Counted from the stretch's first letter, positions 34,638-44,637 are shown. The stretch: 64,000 nt of DNA from Arthrobacter tumbae (GCF_016907495.1 NZ_JAFBCC010000001.1:3596001-3660000); one strand, 5' to 3'. Notes: generated from the sequence alone by a model not told the origin. A program made the numbers and translations.

Positions 34638-35312
34638 CTACGGCTTGTTGATCTTCGGCGGGGTGATTTTGCGTGAGGTGAGTACCTCATCCACGAGGCC
34701 GTAGGCCTTTGCATCCTCGGCGGTCAGAATCTTGTCCCGCTCGATATCAATGTTGACCTGCTCGGACGTCTTTCCGCTGTGCAGTGCGAGGGTGTCCTCA
34801 AGCCAGGCCCGCATACGCATGACTTCGTTGGCCTGGATCTCGAGGTCCGAGGCCTGGCCGCCCTGGCCACCGCCGAGCGCCGGCTGGTGAATAAGCACGC
34901 GCGCATTGGGGAGCGCGAGGCGCTTGTCGGGTGCACCGGCGGCCAGCAGCACGGCTGCCGCGCTGGCAGCCTGACCGAGGCAGACAGTCTGGATCTCGGG
35001 ACGAATGAACTGCATCGTGTCGTAGATGGCGGTCATCGCAGTGAACGACCCACCGGGAGAGTTGATGTACAGCGTGATGTCGCGCTCGGGATCGGTGGAC
35101 TCAAGAACGAGCAGCTGCGCCATCACATCATCCGCGGAGGCGTCATCAACCTGGACGCCAAGGAAGATGATCCTGTCCTCGAACAACTTTGTGTATGGGT
35201 CCTGGCGCTTGAAACCGTAGGGTGTGCGCTCTTCGAACTGGGGAAGGACATAACGGTTTGTCGGCAGCTGGGGAGCCCGGCCGCCGGCCGCGGCCTGAAA
35301 ATCGTGGTTCAT
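34638..35312 (-). CDS. clpP2: ATP-dependent Clp protease proteolytic subunit ClpP2
   Basis: Serine protease subunit. 224 residues from ATG 35312 ([10 protein letters not shown]), which is preceded by CAGGAGGCACC. Catalytic Ser in [14 protein letters not shown], His in [10 protein letters not shown], Asp in [20 protein letters not shown]-terminal 30 residues precede the core. The frame is open another 53 codons upstream but that segment overlaps clpP1 and its stop. In actinobacteria ClpP1 and ClpP2 form a mixed double-ring. Confidence 0.95.
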   Translation of the reverse strand: MNHDFQAAAGGRAPQLPTNRYVLPQFEERTPYGFKRQDPYTKLFEDRIIFLGVQVDDASADDVMAQLLVLESTDPERDITLYINSPGGSFTAMTAIYDTMQFIRPEIQTVCLGQAASAAAVLLAAGAPDKRLALPNARVLIHQPALGGGQGGQASDLEIQANEVMRMRAWLEDTLALHSGKTSEQVNIDIERDKILTAEDAKAYGLVDEVLTSRKITPPKINKP

Positions 35313-35358
35313 GGTGCCTCCTGTGTGGGCAGGTCTATGGGAGTGGGCTTGGTGCGGG

Positions 35359-35982
35359 TCAGTCGCGCTGGGTTCCGCCGCCGCCGGAGACGGATCCTGC
35401 ATGCGCCGAAATGTGATCGAAGAAGCCGTATTCCAGGGCACCCTGCGCCGTGAACCACTTGTCCCGGTCATTGTCCTTGAGGATAGTCTCGACCGACTGC
35501 CCGGTCTGCTCGGCGGTGAGCTCGGCCATGACGCGCTTCATATGCAGGATCAGCTCGGCCTGAATCTTGATGTCAGAGGCGGTGCCTCCGATTCCACCGG
35601 ACGGCTGGTGCATCAGGATGCGGGCATGCGGGGTGGCGTAGCGCTTCCCCTTGGTGCCGGAGGACAGAAGGAACTGGCCCATCGAGGCTGCGAGGCCTGT
35701 GGCGACAGTAACGACGTCATTCGGGATGAACTGCATGGTGTCATAAATGGCCATGCCCGCAGTCACCGAGCCGCCGGGAGAGTTGATATAGAGGAAGATG
35801 TCCTTCTCAGGGTCTTCCGCCGACAACAGGAGCAGCTGCGAGCAGATCGCGTTCGCGTTCTCGTCCCGAACCTCGGAGCCGAGCCAGATGATCCGCTCCT
35901 TCAGGAGCCGGTTGTAGATGTAGTCGTCGCGGCTGGCAGGATCAACGGTTGCCATGGTCGGTGTGGTGGATTCGGATGCCAT
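35359..35982 (-). CDS. clpP1: ATP-dependent Clp protease proteolytic subunit ClpP1
   Basis: 207 residues. Catalytic Ser in [15 protein letters not shown], His in [11 protein letters not shown], Asp in [20 protein letters not shown]. First gene of the clpP1-clpP2 unit; ATG 35982 has GAGAGGT about 9 nt upstream, better than the GTG six codons earlier. A probable ClgR operator lies 82-99 bp upstream of the start. Gap to clpP2 is 46 bp. Confidence 0.95.
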   Translation of the reverse strand: MASESTTPTMATVDPASRDDYIYNRLLKERIIWLGSEVRDENANAICSQLLLLSAEDPEKDIFLYINSPGGSVTAGMAIYDTMQFIPNDVVTVATGLAASMGQFLLSSGTKGKRYATPHARILMHQPSGGIGGTASDIKIQAELILHMKRVMAELTAEQTGQSVETILKDNDRDKWFTAQGALEYGFFDHISAHAGSVSGGGGTQRD

Positions 35983-36063
35983 TGCTGATTGACCTCTCAC
36001 TCAGGTTTTTCTCTCACTGGACACTAACCTGTTTGCGTACTGTTTTGCTCCCGCGCCGTGAGC

Positions 36064-36081
36064 TGTTCGCTGACGGCGTTA
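36064..36081. promoter_or_regulatory. Probable ClgR operator upstream of clpP1-clpP2
   Basis: TGTTCGCTGACGGCGTTA fits the recalled ClgR consensus WNNWCGCYNANRGCGWWS at 17 of 18 positions (last base A). It is in the tig-clpP1 intergenic region, upstream of clpP1, a known ClgR target in other actinobacteria. Confidence 0.65.
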
Positions 36082-36101
36082 GGAAGCAGGAGGCTTAACG
36101 T

Positions 36102-36134
36102 CAGATGCCGCCAGCAAGCTGCTGACGGCATCTG
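36102..36134 (-). terminator. Hairpin between tig and clpP1
   Basis: 15-bp stem with a single C-A mismatch (36102-36116 with 36120-36134), loop AGC. No T tract on the minus strand, so it may be an imperfect terminator for tig or a stability element. Confidence 0.5.
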
Positions 36135-36150
36135 TTCACGCTAGGAGGAA

Positions 36151-37578
36151 CTACGCCTTCGTGGACTCCGCGTCCGCTTCCCCGGTCCCTGCAGCGGGAG
36201 CATCGGAGCCGGCACCCGACGCGTCGACCGCCTCGCTGGAGGCGTCCTCAACGGGTGCGTCGCTCTCTGCCTGCTCGACGTCCCCGGCTGGGCGAACGAA
36301 ATCCGAAAGGTCGACTGTTTCGCCGTTGGTATCGGTGACCACTGCGAGCTCCAGAACCTTGGCCAAAGCCTTGCGACGGCGAACTTCACCAACAATCATC
36401 GGCACCTGACCGCTCTGGTCGAGCATCTGCGCGAACTGGTTCGGTTCCATGCCGTACTGGCTTGCGGACGTCACGATGTAATCGATCAGCTCGTTCTGGC
36501 TGACACCGATTTCTTCCTTCTCGGCGACAGCGTCCAGAACGATCTCGTTCCGGAATGCCTGCTCGGTGTTCCCGCGAACTTCTGCACGGTGCTCTTCGGT
36601 GTCGTGGTCCGCACCGGCCGAATGGCTGCTCTCCGAATTGAAGTGCTGCTCCAACTGTTCCTCGACGACGGACTCAGGCACCGGAACCTCTACGAGCTCC
36701 AACAGCTTCTCAAGCACCTTGTCGCGCGCTTCCACGCCCTGCTCAACGAGCTTGTCCTCGGAAGACCGCTTGGCCAGATCGGCGCGCAGCTCATCAATGG
36801 TGTCGAACTCGCTTGCGAGCTGAGCGAAATCATCGTTGGCGTCAGGAAGCTCGCGCTCTTTCACTGCCTTCACTGAAACCGTGACCTCGGCAGCCTTGCC
36901 CGTGTGCTCGCCGCCGGCGAGCGTGGTCTCGAAGGTCGACGACTCGTCAGCGCTCAGGCCGGTCACCGCTTCATCCATGCCTTCCAGCATGGTGCCCGAG
37001 CCCACCTGGTAAGAGATGTCAACAGCGGAGTCCACTTCCTCGCCGTCGACTTTCGCAGTCAGATCGAGGGTGAGGAAGTCGCCGTCGGTGGCGGGGCGGT
37101 CCACATCCTTCAGCGTGCCGAAGCGTCCGCGCAGCTCGTCAAGTGACTTCACGACGTCGTCGTCAGAGGCTTTCGCAGCTTCAACGGTCACTTCGAGGCC
37201 GGAGTACTCCGGAAGGTCGATTTCGGGACGGACGTCGAGCTCAACCGTGAAGAGGAGCTGGCCATCCTGCGCGGCGGGATCGGGAACCTCGGTGATCTCC
37301 ACCTCGGGCCGGCTCAGCGGGCGGATCTTCGTGTCCTGGACAGCGCTCTGGTAAAAGCCGTTGAGGCCGTCGTTGATGGCTGTCTCAATGACGTAACCGC
37401 GCCCTACCCGCTGGTCAATCAGCTTGTTGGGAACCTTGCCCTTACGGAAACCCGGAACCTGCACCTGGGTGGCGATGGTCTTGTAGGCAGCTTCGATGTT
37501 CGGCTTGAGTTCCTCGAAAGGGACCTCCACGTTGAGCTTCACTCGCGTGGGAGTGAGGTTTTCGACAGCGCTCTTCAC
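36151..37578 (-). CDS. tig: Trigger factor (ribosome-associated chaperone, PPIase)
   Basis: Binds at the ribosomal exit tunnel and folds nascent chains. 475 residues from GTG 37578 ([15 protein letters not shown]), with AGGAGA upstream. Ribosome-binding motif [10 protein letters not shown] in the N-terminal domain; central FKBP-like PPIase ([36 protein letters not shown]); C-terminal helical arms. The last about 50 residues are acidic and Ala/Ser/Asp rich, an actinobacterial extension. Frame open 32 codons upstream but without ribosome site or homology. Confidence 0.96.
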   Translation of the reverse strand: MKSAVENLTPTRVKLNVEVPFEELKPNIEAAYKTIATQVQVPGFRKGKVPNKLIDQRVGRGYVIETAINDGLNGFYQSAVQDTKIRPLSRPEVEITEVPDPAAQDGQLLFTVELDVRPEIDLPEYSGLEVTVEAAKASDDDVVKSLDELRGRFGTLKDVDRPATDGDFLTLDLTAKVDGEEVDSAVDISYQVGSGTMLEGMDEAVTGLSADESSTFETTLAGGEHTGKAAEVTVSVKAVKERELPDANDDFAQLASEFDTIDELRADLAKRSSEDKLVEQGVEARDKVLEKLLELVEVPVPESVVEEQLEQHFNSESSHSAGADHDTEEHRAEVRGNTEQAFRNEIVLDAVAEKEEIGVSQNELIDYIVTSASQYGMEPNQFAQMLDQSGQVPMIVGEVRRRKALAKVLELAVVTDTNGETVDLSDFVRPAGDVEQAESDAPVEDASSEAVDASGAGSDAPAAGTGEADAESTKA

Positions 37579-37688
37579 AGCCTGGTTCTCCTGAATGATA
37601 GGGATCGGTTCTGCACCGGGTATACGTATCCCGCGAAGGATCATGTCTGCACCGTTTGATACAGGTTTCTGCACCGTTGATCACAGAG

Positions 37689-37762
<74 letters not shown>

Positions 37763-37902
37763 TTGAGTGCAGAGGCAAGTCTACGAAAGAAACCGCAAGG
37801 TTGCACATTTTGAGAATTCGACGCCCTTATGGTGTAGTTATATGCGTTCCAGCCCAGCCGGGAATCGCGCGGTTCCACCGGGACGCGCTTTCGGCTGGTC
37901 GC

Positions 37903-37973
37903 GGGGATGTAGCTTAATGGTAAAGCCTCAGTCTTCCAAACTGATTACGCGGGTTCGATTCCCGTCATCCCCT
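37903..37973 (+). tRNA. tRNA-Gly (anticodon TCC)
   Basis: Acceptor GGGGATG/CATCCCC with discriminator T, anticodon stem TCAGT/ACTGA, loop CTTCCAA. CCA is encoded at 37974-37976. Reads codons other than those of the two GCC copies, so both glycine isoacceptor types are in this window. Confidence 0.96.
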
Positions 37974-38018
37974 CCACTTCTCCGACACTGCCCTTCCGCA
38001 CAGTAGTGCTCGCCTGAA

Positions 38019-38915
38019 TCAGGCCGCCTGGCAGTACGGACACCAGTACAGCTTGCGTGCACCCATCTCTGCCATCGCCACCGCCGTGCCACAGATCCGG
38101 CATTCCTGGCCGGTCCTTTTGTAGACATAGTGTGCCTCCTCCACCGGAACGGCGGAGCCGTTCCCCACGCCGGGAGACCGGTGATCAGGCGTCGTCGTAA
38201 TAATGCGCCCGATACGCACTCCGTCGTTCATCAGGAGGACGAGGTCTTCCCACAGTGCCAGCGCGGTAATGTCCCCGAGCGCAACGCCCGGACGCCACGG
38301 GTGCACCCGACGCCGGAAGAGCACCTCGGCGCGGTAGACGTTGCCGACTCCGGCGATCACCGCCTGGTTCATCAGCGAGAGACCGACGGCGGTCCGGGTC
38401 CGCTGCAGCCGTGCGACGAATTCCGCCGGAGCGGTGTCTGCGTCCAACGGATCCGGTCCAAGCCTGGCGATGATCGCATCCCGCTCCGCAGCCGTTATGA
38501 CTTCGCAGGCTGTCGGTCCGCGCAGGTCTGCCCAGCCGTGCGTGGCAACCAGTCTCACCCGTACCGCTCCCACGGGCGGTGGTGGGCCGGCATAGGCGGC
38601 GGGGTCGTCGTCGTCGGCGGTTTCCCTCTCCCCCACGCGCCGGGGTGCGCCGATGCTGGACGCTCCCCGGAACCGGCTGTCGCCGCCGAAGCTCCAGGCA
38701 CCGTACAGACCGAGGTGGACACGCATTACCAGGTCATTGTCGAATTCGAGGAACAACTGCTTGCCGTGCGCGCGGGCGCGCGTCAGGACAGCTCCGTCGA
38801 TCCGTTCCGCACCCTCGGCGAAACGGCCCTGCGGGCTGCTCGCCCTCAGCGCCTCACCGGCGAAGACCGATGTGAACTGGCGTGCGAGCCGGTGGATCGA
38901 ATGGCCCTCCGGCAC
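38019..38915 (-). CDS. Fpg/Nei-family DNA glycosylase (endonuclease VIII-like)
   Basis: Removes oxidised bases and cleaves abasic sites. 298 residues. N-terminal (M)PEGHSIHRLA provides the catalytic proline and Glu; the sequence after PEG follows the Nei rather than Fpg type. H2TH region ALMNQAVIAGVGNVYRAEVLFRRRVHP, and C-terminal zinc finger CRICG ... CPYCQ. Insertion around 95-120 is Ala/Pro/Asp rich. Start is GTG 38915, sharing one base with the rpiB stop, so the two genes are probably one transcript. Exact Nei subtype not resolved. Confidence 0.9.
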   Translation of the reverse strand: MPEGHSIHRLARQFTSVFAGEALRASSPQGRFAEGAERIDGAVLTRARAHGKQLFLEFDNDLVMRVHLGLYGAWSFGGDSRFRGASSIGAPRRVGERETADDDDPAAYAGPPPPVGAVRVRLVATHGWADLRGPTACEVITAAERDAIIARLGPDPLDADTAPAEFVARLQRTRTAVGLSLMNQAVIAGVGNVYRAEVLFRRRVHPWRPGVALGDITALALWEDLVLLMNDGVRIGRIITTTPDHRSPGVGNGSAVPVEEAHYVYKRTGQECRICGTAVAMAEMGARKLYWCPYCQAA

Positions 38916-39388
38916 TACGGAAGAATCTCGCCGGTGGTCTCGTAGACAGCGATCTTGCTGATGCGCCGTACGTGCCGCTCAGCACCGCTGAAAGGCTCCT
39001 CGAGAAAGGCTTCGACGATGGCGGTGGCCTCCTCGAGGGAGTGCTGGCGCCCGCCTAGCGCCACGACGTTCGCGTCATTGTGTTCACGCGCGAGTCTCGC
39101 GGTGTCCAGGTTCCAGGCCAGTGCGGCGCGTACCCCACGGACCTTGTTCGCCGCAATCTGCTCCCCGTTGCCTGAACCGCCGAGCACAATGCCGAGCGCC
39201 TCGGCACCCGAAAGCTGATCGTCAACCACTGCCAGCGCCGCATTGATGCAGAAGGAAGGGTAATCGTCTTCTGCGTCGTAGACGGAGGGACCGTGGTCGA
39301 TCAGTTCATAGCCCTTCGTGCTCAGGTGCGCGACGAGGTGCGCGCTGAGCTCCATGCCGGCGTGGTCGGTTGCGATATGAACGCGCAT
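38915..39388 (-). CDS. rpiB: Ribose-5-phosphate isomerase B
   Basis: Interconverts ribose 5-phosphate and ribulose 5-phosphate. 157 residues from ATG 39388 (MRVHIATDHAGMEL). Family signatures: ATDHAG, DYPSFC with active-site Cys region, GSGNGEQIAANKVRG and ALAWNLDTARLAREHNDANVVALGGR. Upstream frame of 70 codons is open but unrelated. No clear Shine-Dalgarno. Divergent from pepN. Confidence 0.94.
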   Translation of the reverse strand: MRVHIATDHAGMELSAHLVAHLSTKGYELIDHGPSVYDAEDDYPSFCINAALAVVDDQLSGAEALGIVLGGSGNGEQIAANKVRGVRAALAWNLDTARLAREHNDANVVALGGRQHSLEEATAIVEAFLEEPFSGAERHVRRISKIAVYETTGEILP

Positions 39389-39535
39389 GTAAGGGTCCGT
39401 TCCGAGAGTGTGGTTGCCGGATCCAGAGTACTGTGCTGCGGTCATCGACGAAATGGTGAAGGCGCACCGTTCTGCGTAAGGTGGATCACACCGCGTTACC
39501 GCGCGGTACCACTCCCCACTCTCGGAGGCATCACC

Positions 39536-42097
39536 TTGCCAGGTATGAACCTGACGCGGGACGAAGCACGCCAGCGCGCGGCCATAGTCAGCGTCCACAG
39601 CTACGCCATCAATCTCGACCTGACCCGCGGCGACTCGATATTCGGGTCAACCACCGTAGTGTCCTTCGACGCCGAGCAGGGTTCGTCCACCTTCATCGAC
39701 GCCGTCACCGCGTCCGTCCACCGGGTGACGCTCAACGGGGTGGACCTCGATGTGGCGGAAGTCGCCGACGGCATCCGGATCCGTCTGGACAACCTCGCCG
39801 CGTCCAACGAGCTTGTCGTTGATGCTGACATGCTTTACATGAACACCGGCGAGGGCCTGCACCGCTTCGTTGATCCAGTCGACAATGAGGTGTACCTCTA
39901 TACCCAGTTCGAGGTTCCGGATTCCCGCCGTGTCTTTGCCGTCTTTGAGCAGCCCGACCTGAAGGCGACCTTCCGCTTCACCGTGACAGCGCCGTCGCAC
40001 TGGGACGTCATCTCCAACTCCCCCACCCCTGAGCCGCTGGCAGCCGGCTCCGCGGACGACGGCGGGGCGCGCTCCACCTGGGCCTTCAAGCCGACGCCAG
40101 TGCTCTCGTCCTACGTCACGGCCCTCATCGCAGGCCCCTACCAGTCGGTGCGCAGTGAACTCACGAGCTCGGACGGCCGGACCATCCCGCTCGGCGTCTT
40201 TGCGCGCAAGTCGCTCATGCAGCACCTCGACGCCGAGAACGTCTTCGAGCTGACCCGCCAGGGCTTCGAGTTCTTCGAAGCGCAGTTCGGCGCCCCCTAT
40301 CCGTTCGAGAAGTACGATCAGCTGTTCGTTCCCGAGTTCAACGCTGGGGCGATGGAAAACGCCGGCGCGGTGACTTTCCTTGAGAGCTATGTGTTCCGTT
40401 CGCGGGTGACCGAAGCCACCGTCGAACGCCGCGCAATCACGATCCTGCATGAACTCGCTCACATGTGGTTCGGTGACCTGGTGACCATGCGCTGGTGGAA
40501 CGACCTGTGGCTCAACGAGTCCTTCGCCGAGTTCATGTCCACCCTGGCGTCCGCGGAGGCAACAAAGTTCACACAGTCGTGGACTACGTTCGCATCCCTC
40601 GAGAAGGCTTGGGCATACCGCCAGGACCAGCTGCCCTCCACCCACCCCATCGTGGCTCCGATCAATGATTTGGAGGATGTGCAGGTCAACTTCGACGGCA
40701 TCACCTATGCCAAGGGCGCTTCCGTGCTCAAACAGCTCGTGGCGTGGGTGGGCCAGGACAAGTTCATGCAGGGGGTACGCGAATACTTCGGCAAGCACGC
40801 CTGGTCCAACACCGAGCTCTCCGATCTGCTGGTCGAGCTTGAGACAGCAAGCGGGCGTGACCTGAAGGAATGGTCAGCCCAGTGGCTGGAGACGGCCGGT
40901 GTCAACACGCTCCGTCCGGAGATTGAATCCGACGACGACGGCGCCATCACCTCCTTCGCTGTGCAACAGTCTGCGGTGGAGGACTTCCCGACCATCCGTT
41001 CCCACCGCTTGGCGATCGGTTTCTACAACCTGGCAGGCAACGGGCAGCTTGAACGGTCCCATCGGGTGGAACTCGATATTGCGGGAGAACACACGGCGGT
41101 CGAGGAACTCGTCGGGCTGCAGCAGCCGGATCTTGTACTGCTCAACGACGACGATCTCGCCTATGCGAAAATCCGGCTGGACGAACGGTCACTGCGAACC
41201 GCTACACGGCACCTGAAAGACTTCAGCGAATCGCTGCCGCGCACGCTGGTGTGGGCATCCGCCTGGGACGCAGCCCGCGACGGAGAAACTCCCGCGCGAA
41301 ACTACGTCGAGCTGATCCTTCAGAACATCGCCTCGGAGTCTGACTCCTCAGTGGTTCTGGTGCTCCTGCGGCAGCTCGCGACCACCCTGGCGCTCTATGT
41401 GACTCCGGACGACCGGCAGCCCATGGAAATCGCTGCCGCAGACAGCCTCTGGGAGCTGGCGGAAAGCGCTGACTCCGGGTCTGACTCACAGCTGCAATTC
41501 GTGAAGGCCTTCGCTGTGCATGCTCAGACCGGCCCACAGTTGGACATCATCGAACGGATCCTTGACGGAACAGCAGCACCGGAGGGCCTCGCTGTCGATG
41601 CTGACCTGCGGTGGGAGCTGTTAACCAGCCTCGTAGTCGGCGGCCGGAAACTCCAGCGGGACATCGAAGCTGAACTCGAGCAGGACGCCACGGCCACCGG
41701 CGCGCTTGCCGCCGCGCAGGCGAAGGCGGCCATTCCTACCGCCGAAGCAAAAGAGGAAGCCTGGAGAGCCATCGTTGAGCGCTCCGACATGCCCAACGCT
41801 GCACAGCGTTCGGCGATCGCCGGCTTCACACGGGTTCATGACACGAAAATTCTGGAGCCCTTCGCCGGGAAGTACTTCGCTGCAGCGAAGGATGTCTGGG
41901 CCAGCCGGACCCACGAGATCGCCCAGCAGATCATCGTCGGCCTGTACCCGACCCGCCTGACAACGCAAGCCACCCTTGCCGCCACCGATGAGTTCCTGGC
42001 AGCACTGGACCCGGACCTTGCCTCGCTTCGCCGGCTTACCCTGGAAAACCGGGACGGCGTGGCACGCGCTCTCAGGGCACAGGCAGCAGACAAGTAG
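39536..42097 (+). CDS. pepN: Aminopeptidase N (M1 zinc metallopeptidase)
   Basis: Removes N-terminal residues from peptides. 853 residues. GAMEN exopeptidase motif in FNAGAMENAGAV; zinc site HELAHMW plus downstream Glu in WLNESFAEF. C-terminal ERAP1-like helical domain. Start set at TTG 39536 (MPGMNLTRDEA): GGAGG lies 7 nt upstream, whereas the ATG three codons later would have a 16-nt gap, and the MPGxNLTR start matches remembered actinobacterial PepN. A long upstream open frame lacks homology and overlaps rpiB. Confidence 0.95.
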   Translation: MPGMNLTRDEARQRAAIVSVHSYAINLDLTRGDSIFGSTTVVSFDAEQGSSTFIDAVTASVHRVTLNGVDLDVAEVADGIRIRLDNLAASNELVVDADMLYMNTGEGLHRFVDPVDNEVYLYTQFEVPDSRRVFAVFEQPDLKATFRFTVTAPSHWDVISNSPTPEPLAAGSADDGGARSTWAFKPTPVLSSYVTALIAGPYQSVRSELTSSDGRTIPLGVFARKSLMQHLDAENVFELTRQGFEFFEAQFGAPYPFEKYDQLFVPEFNAGAMENAGAVTFLESYVFRSRVTEATVERRAITILHELAHMWFGDLVTMRWWNDLWLNESFAEFMSTLASAEATKFTQSWTTFASLEKAWAYRQDQLPSTHPIVAPINDLEDVQVNFDGITYAKGASVLKQLVAWVGQDKFMQGVREYFGKHAWSNTELSDLLVELETASGRDLKEWSAQWLETAGVNTLRPEIESDDDGAITSFAVQQSAVEDFPTIRSHRLAIGFYNLAGNGQLERSHRVELDIAGEHTAVEELVGLQQPDLVLLNDDDLAYAKIRLDERSLRTATRHLKDFSESLPRTLVWASAWDAARDGETPARNYVELILQNIASESDSSVVLVLLRQLATTLALYVTPDDRQPMEIAAADSLWELAESADSGSDSQLQFVKAFAVHAQTGPQLDIIERILDGTAAPEGLAVDADLRWELLTSLVVGGRKLQRDIEAELEQDATATGALAAAQAKAAIPTAEAKEEAWRAIVERSDMPNAAQRSAIAGFTRVHDTKILEPFAGKYFAAAKDVWASRTHEIAQQIIVGLYPTRLTTQATLAATDEFLAALDPDLASLRRLTLENRDGVARALRAQAADK

Positions 42098-42115
42098 CTG
42101 CTGTTGTGCCGGTCG

Positions 42116-42160
42116 CACCCGTTGGCCGCTCCGCACACTGCGGTTACTGGCCAACGGGTG
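42116..42160 (+). terminator. Terminator-like hairpin after pepN
   Basis: 12-bp perfect stem CACCCGTTGGCC/GGCCAACGGGTG with a 21-nt loop, followed by TACTTTG. Ends immediately before the osmC -10 box. Confidence 0.6.
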
Positions 42161-42166
42161 TACTTT
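42161..42166 (+). promoter_or_regulatory. -10 box of leaderless OsmC-gene promoter
   Basis: TACTTT exactly 6 nt before ATG 42173. Confidence 0.55.
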
Positions 42167-42172
42167 GTGCCT

Positions 42173-42694
42173 ATGAACCTCTCTGAGCATCACTATCTGG
42201 TGCGCGTGGTGTGGACCGGAAACCAGGGTGACGGCACCTCCTCCTACCGGTCCTACACCCGCGATCACGAGGTGGCATCAGCCGGCGTCCCAGTCATCTT
42301 CGGGTCCGCAGACCCGACCTTTCACGGCAATCCCGATCGCTGGAACCCGGAGCAGCTCCTCCTCGCTGCGCTCTCGCAGTGCCATATGCTGTCCTATCTC
42401 CATATGGCAGTGAAGAGCGGCATCATCGTGACTGCCTATGAAGACGCGGCTGAGGGCACCATGCGGCTCAACGCGGACGGCAGCGGCGAGTTCACCGGCG
42501 TGACGCTGAAGCCCCGCGTCACCATCACCGACAGCACCGTCAAACATACGGCCCAGTCAATCCACGCCGACGCTGCTGCGGCCTGCTTCATCGGACGGTC
42601 AGTGAATTTTCCTGTCCTGCATGAGCCGGTTGTGGTGGTCGGCGGGAAGGCAAACCCACTTGCCGAACCTCCTCGCGAGAAGGCCACGGCCTGA
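42173..42694 (+). CDS. OsmC-family protein (thiol-dependent peroxidase-like)
   Basis: 173 residues. The family reduces organic hydroperoxides through a cysteine pair. Here the first Cys is in ALSQCHMLSYLHMA, the second in AAAACFIGRSVNF; NPEQLLLAALSQC carries the conserved Glu. Pattern LVRVVWTGN and GFTGVTLKPRV-like strands complete the fold. ATG 42173 follows a TANNNT-N6 box without Shine-Dalgarno. Could be the YhfA/RRNA-type clade rather than true OsmC/Ohr. Confidence 0.85.
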   Translation: MNLSEHHYLVRVVWTGNQGDGTSSYRSYTRDHEVASAGVPVIFGSADPTFHGNPDRWNPEQLLLAALSQCHMLSYLHMAVKSGIIVTAYEDAAEGTMRLNADGSGEFTGVTLKPRVTITDSTVKHTAQSIHADAAAACFIGRSVNFPVLHEPVVVVGGKANPLAEPPREKATA

Positions 42695-42852
42695 CCAGCC
42701 AGGTCTCAATAACGGCGCGAAATGGCCGCCGGGAACAAGTCAGCGCTCACGCCCTGTCGACGACGGGTAATCTTGAGCTGCCCGACGAGCCCTGAATGTC
42801 CCCGGCCGCGTACAGGCCGATGACGCGTACAGCCCGATGAAAGGTATCCCTC

Positions 42853-43476
42853 ATGCAGTTCCTTGACCAGCTCGGTTACGGCGGGAACATCATTGCCGCC
42901 GCACTGATCCTGCTGGCCGCGCTCATCCTCTGGCTCATACTCCGCGCACTGGTCAACCGCATGGTAAAGCGTGTGCAGAACGGTTATGAGATGTTCAAGA
43001 AACCGCATTTCCGGTGGGCTCAGCCGGTACTGCGCACACTTGACCACAAGCGCCGCATGCAACGCGCTGAGACTATCGGTGCGCTACTGCGCAGCACCAC
43101 GGCGGTCACGATCGCGATCATTGCGCTCATGACGGCAATTGAGCAGCTCGGAGTCAATATCGGTCCCATCCTCGCAAGCGTGGGGATCGTCGGTATTGCC
43201 ATTGGCTTCGGAGCCCGGGAAGTGATCCGGGACGCATTTCTGGGATTCTTCATCACCATTGAAGATCAGTACGGCATCGGCGATGTCATCGAGGTGGGAG
43301 ATACCGTCGGGGTTGTGCAGTCGGTCGGGCTGCGAATCACCCGCATGGTGGATGAGAACGGTGCGATCTGGTATATCCGCAACGGTGACATCATGAAGGT
43401 AGGCAACCGGACACAGGGCAACTATGTACCGCCCGCAGCAGACGACGAAAAGGTGGAACAAGCCAATGAGCAGTGA
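42853..43476 (+). CDS. Short MscS-family mechanosensitive channel
   Basis: 207 residues. Three likely membrane spans: [40 protein letters not shown] and the pore helix [22 protein letters not shown]; the [32 protein letters not shown] segment is the MscS pore/beta-domain signature. The large C-terminal vestibule of E. coli MscS is absent; the protein ends soon after the beta domain. ATG 42853. Its end overlaps the truncated hemoglobin gene by 11 bp, so the two are coupled. Confidence 0.88.
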   Translation: MQFLDQLGYGGNIIAAALILLAALILWLILRALVNRMVKRVQNGYEMFKKPHFRWAQPVLRTLDHKRRMQRAETIGALLRSTTAVTIAIIALMTAIEQLGVNIGPILASVGIVGIAIGFGAREVIRDAFLGFFITIEDQYGIGDVIEVGDTVGVVQSVGLRITRMVDENGAIWYIRNGDIMKVGNRTQGNYVPPAADDEKVEQANEQ

Positions 43477-43939
43477 TACACCCGGCCCGATCCCCATCCC
43501 GTCGAGATTCGGTGAACCCATTGCGCAGTTGACACCCGTGGGGCCGCGCTTCGATCAGCCCTCGTATACCGACAATTTCTATGAGGCCGTCGGCGGGCAC
43601 GACACCTTCGTCCGTCTGGTCGATGTGTTCTATTCCGGCGTGGCGTCCGATGAGCTGCTGCGTCCCATGTACCCGGAAGAGGATCTGGGCCCAGCCAAGG
43701 AACGCCTCCTGCTGTTTCTTGAGCAGTACTGGGGCGGGCCCAAAACCTACGGTGAGACTCGCGGCCACCCCCGTCTGCGGATGCGCCACCAGCCCTTCCT
43801 CGTCACACCGGTTGCCCGCGACCGCTGGCTGACGCACATGCGCGACGCCGTCGATTCCCTCGAGCTTTCACCCCTGCACGAGGCAACGCTATGGGACTAC
43901 CTGGAGCGGGCGGCGCATTCCATGGTCAACTCGGCCTAA
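43466..43939 (+). CDS. Truncated hemoglobin, group II (TrHbO-like)
   Basis: 157 residues from ATG 43466. Globin core begins [15 protein letters not shown]; the family signature [24 protein letters not shown] and proximal-His segment [12 protein letters not shown] match group II truncated globins (HbO type). An approximately 35-residue proline-rich N-terminal tail precedes the core. In mycobacteria HbO binds O2 and is thought to aid respiration or detoxify peroxide and NO. Start overlaps mscS by 11 bp. Confidence 0.93.
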   Translation: MSSDTPGPIPIPSRFGEPIAQLTPVGPRFDQPSYTDNFYEAVGGHDTFVRLVDVFYSGVASDELLRPMYPEEDLGPAKERLLLFLEQYWGGPKTYGETRGHPRLRMRHQPFLVTPVARDRWLTHMRDAVDSLELSPLHEATLWDYLERAAHSMVNSA

Positions 43940-43965
43940 GACGTGCAGTACGCCGCTGCGGAGGC

Positions 43966-44637
43966 CTAGAGAACAGCGGCCTGACGCACGAGGACGTGCC
44001 CGGTTCCGGTGCTCAGCCGCGTCCAGCGGCTGTTGGTGAAGATACTGGCCCGCTCGCCCGGTGTCAGGAAGCCGAGGGCGAATGCACCAAAAGCTGCCCC
44101 TGCGGGCAGATCCGCAGGCGCATCTGCAACCGGGCGTCCCCAGATGATGCCGCGTGCGTTGTTGACGACGATCGCGCCCGGGGACTGCGGCACGGATTGA
44201 GCCACTTCCCGGATGCCCTCCGAGGCAGCGGCGAGCAGGAGATCGGTCGGAACTGACCCTTTCGATTCCCAGCCGGTCCGCGGCGGCAGGACTCCAGCCC
44301 AGACTTCGGTGACCGTTGTGGGCGGAACCGGCAGAACGGCGTCGTTCCCGGCCATGCGGGCCAGGCGGTCGGACACCGACGCCAGCGCCACCGTGGTGTC
44401 CAACTGTGCCGGTTCTTCAAGCGGAATGGTGCGCAGGCCGAGGACCGTCGGCGTCGCCTCGCCGAGAATGCGCGGGGCGAGGATGCACACGTACGCCGCA
44501 AGTACCTGTCCGTTGGCTTGGAGGCGAACTGCGCCGTCCTGGGCAGCGCGTGCGCGTCCCACATAAGTGCGCAGGTCCAGCATCACCTGCGGATCGGCGA
44601 GTGAGAGTTCGCGGGACATGGTGGAATGTTGAGACAT
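43966..44637 (-). CDS. Conserved hypothetical protein
   Basis: 223 residues, no recognised domain. Segments MLDLRTYVGRARAAQDGAVRLQANGQVLAAYVC, ILGLRTIP-like repeats, PTTVTEVWAGVLPPRTGWES and the C-terminal AGAAFGAFALGFLTPGERASIFTNSRWTRLSTGTGHVLVR are notable. The alternation suggests a soluble alpha/beta protein; no signal peptide or metal motif. Ends 27 bp from the convergent TrHbO gene; GAGAAT lies 6 nt before ATG 44637, a near match to a -10 box. Real gene by codon structure and context; function unknown. Confidence 0.7.
   Translation of the reverse strand: MSQHSTMSRELSLADPQVMLDLRTYVGRARAAQDGAVRLQANGQVLAAYVCILAPRILGEATPTVLGLRTIPLEEPAQLDTTVALASVSDRLARMAGNDAVLPVPPTTVTEVWAGVLPPRTGWESKGSVPTDLLLAAASEGIREVAQSVPQSPGAIVVNNARGIIWGRPVADAPADLPAGAAFGAFALGFLTPGERASIFTNSRWTRLSTGTGHVLVRQAAVL

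Noticed and set aside
39647..40798. 383-codon minus-strand frame within pepN
   Set aside because: PepN on the plus strand has GAMEN and HExxH motifs at these positions; the minus frame has low complexity and no start signal.
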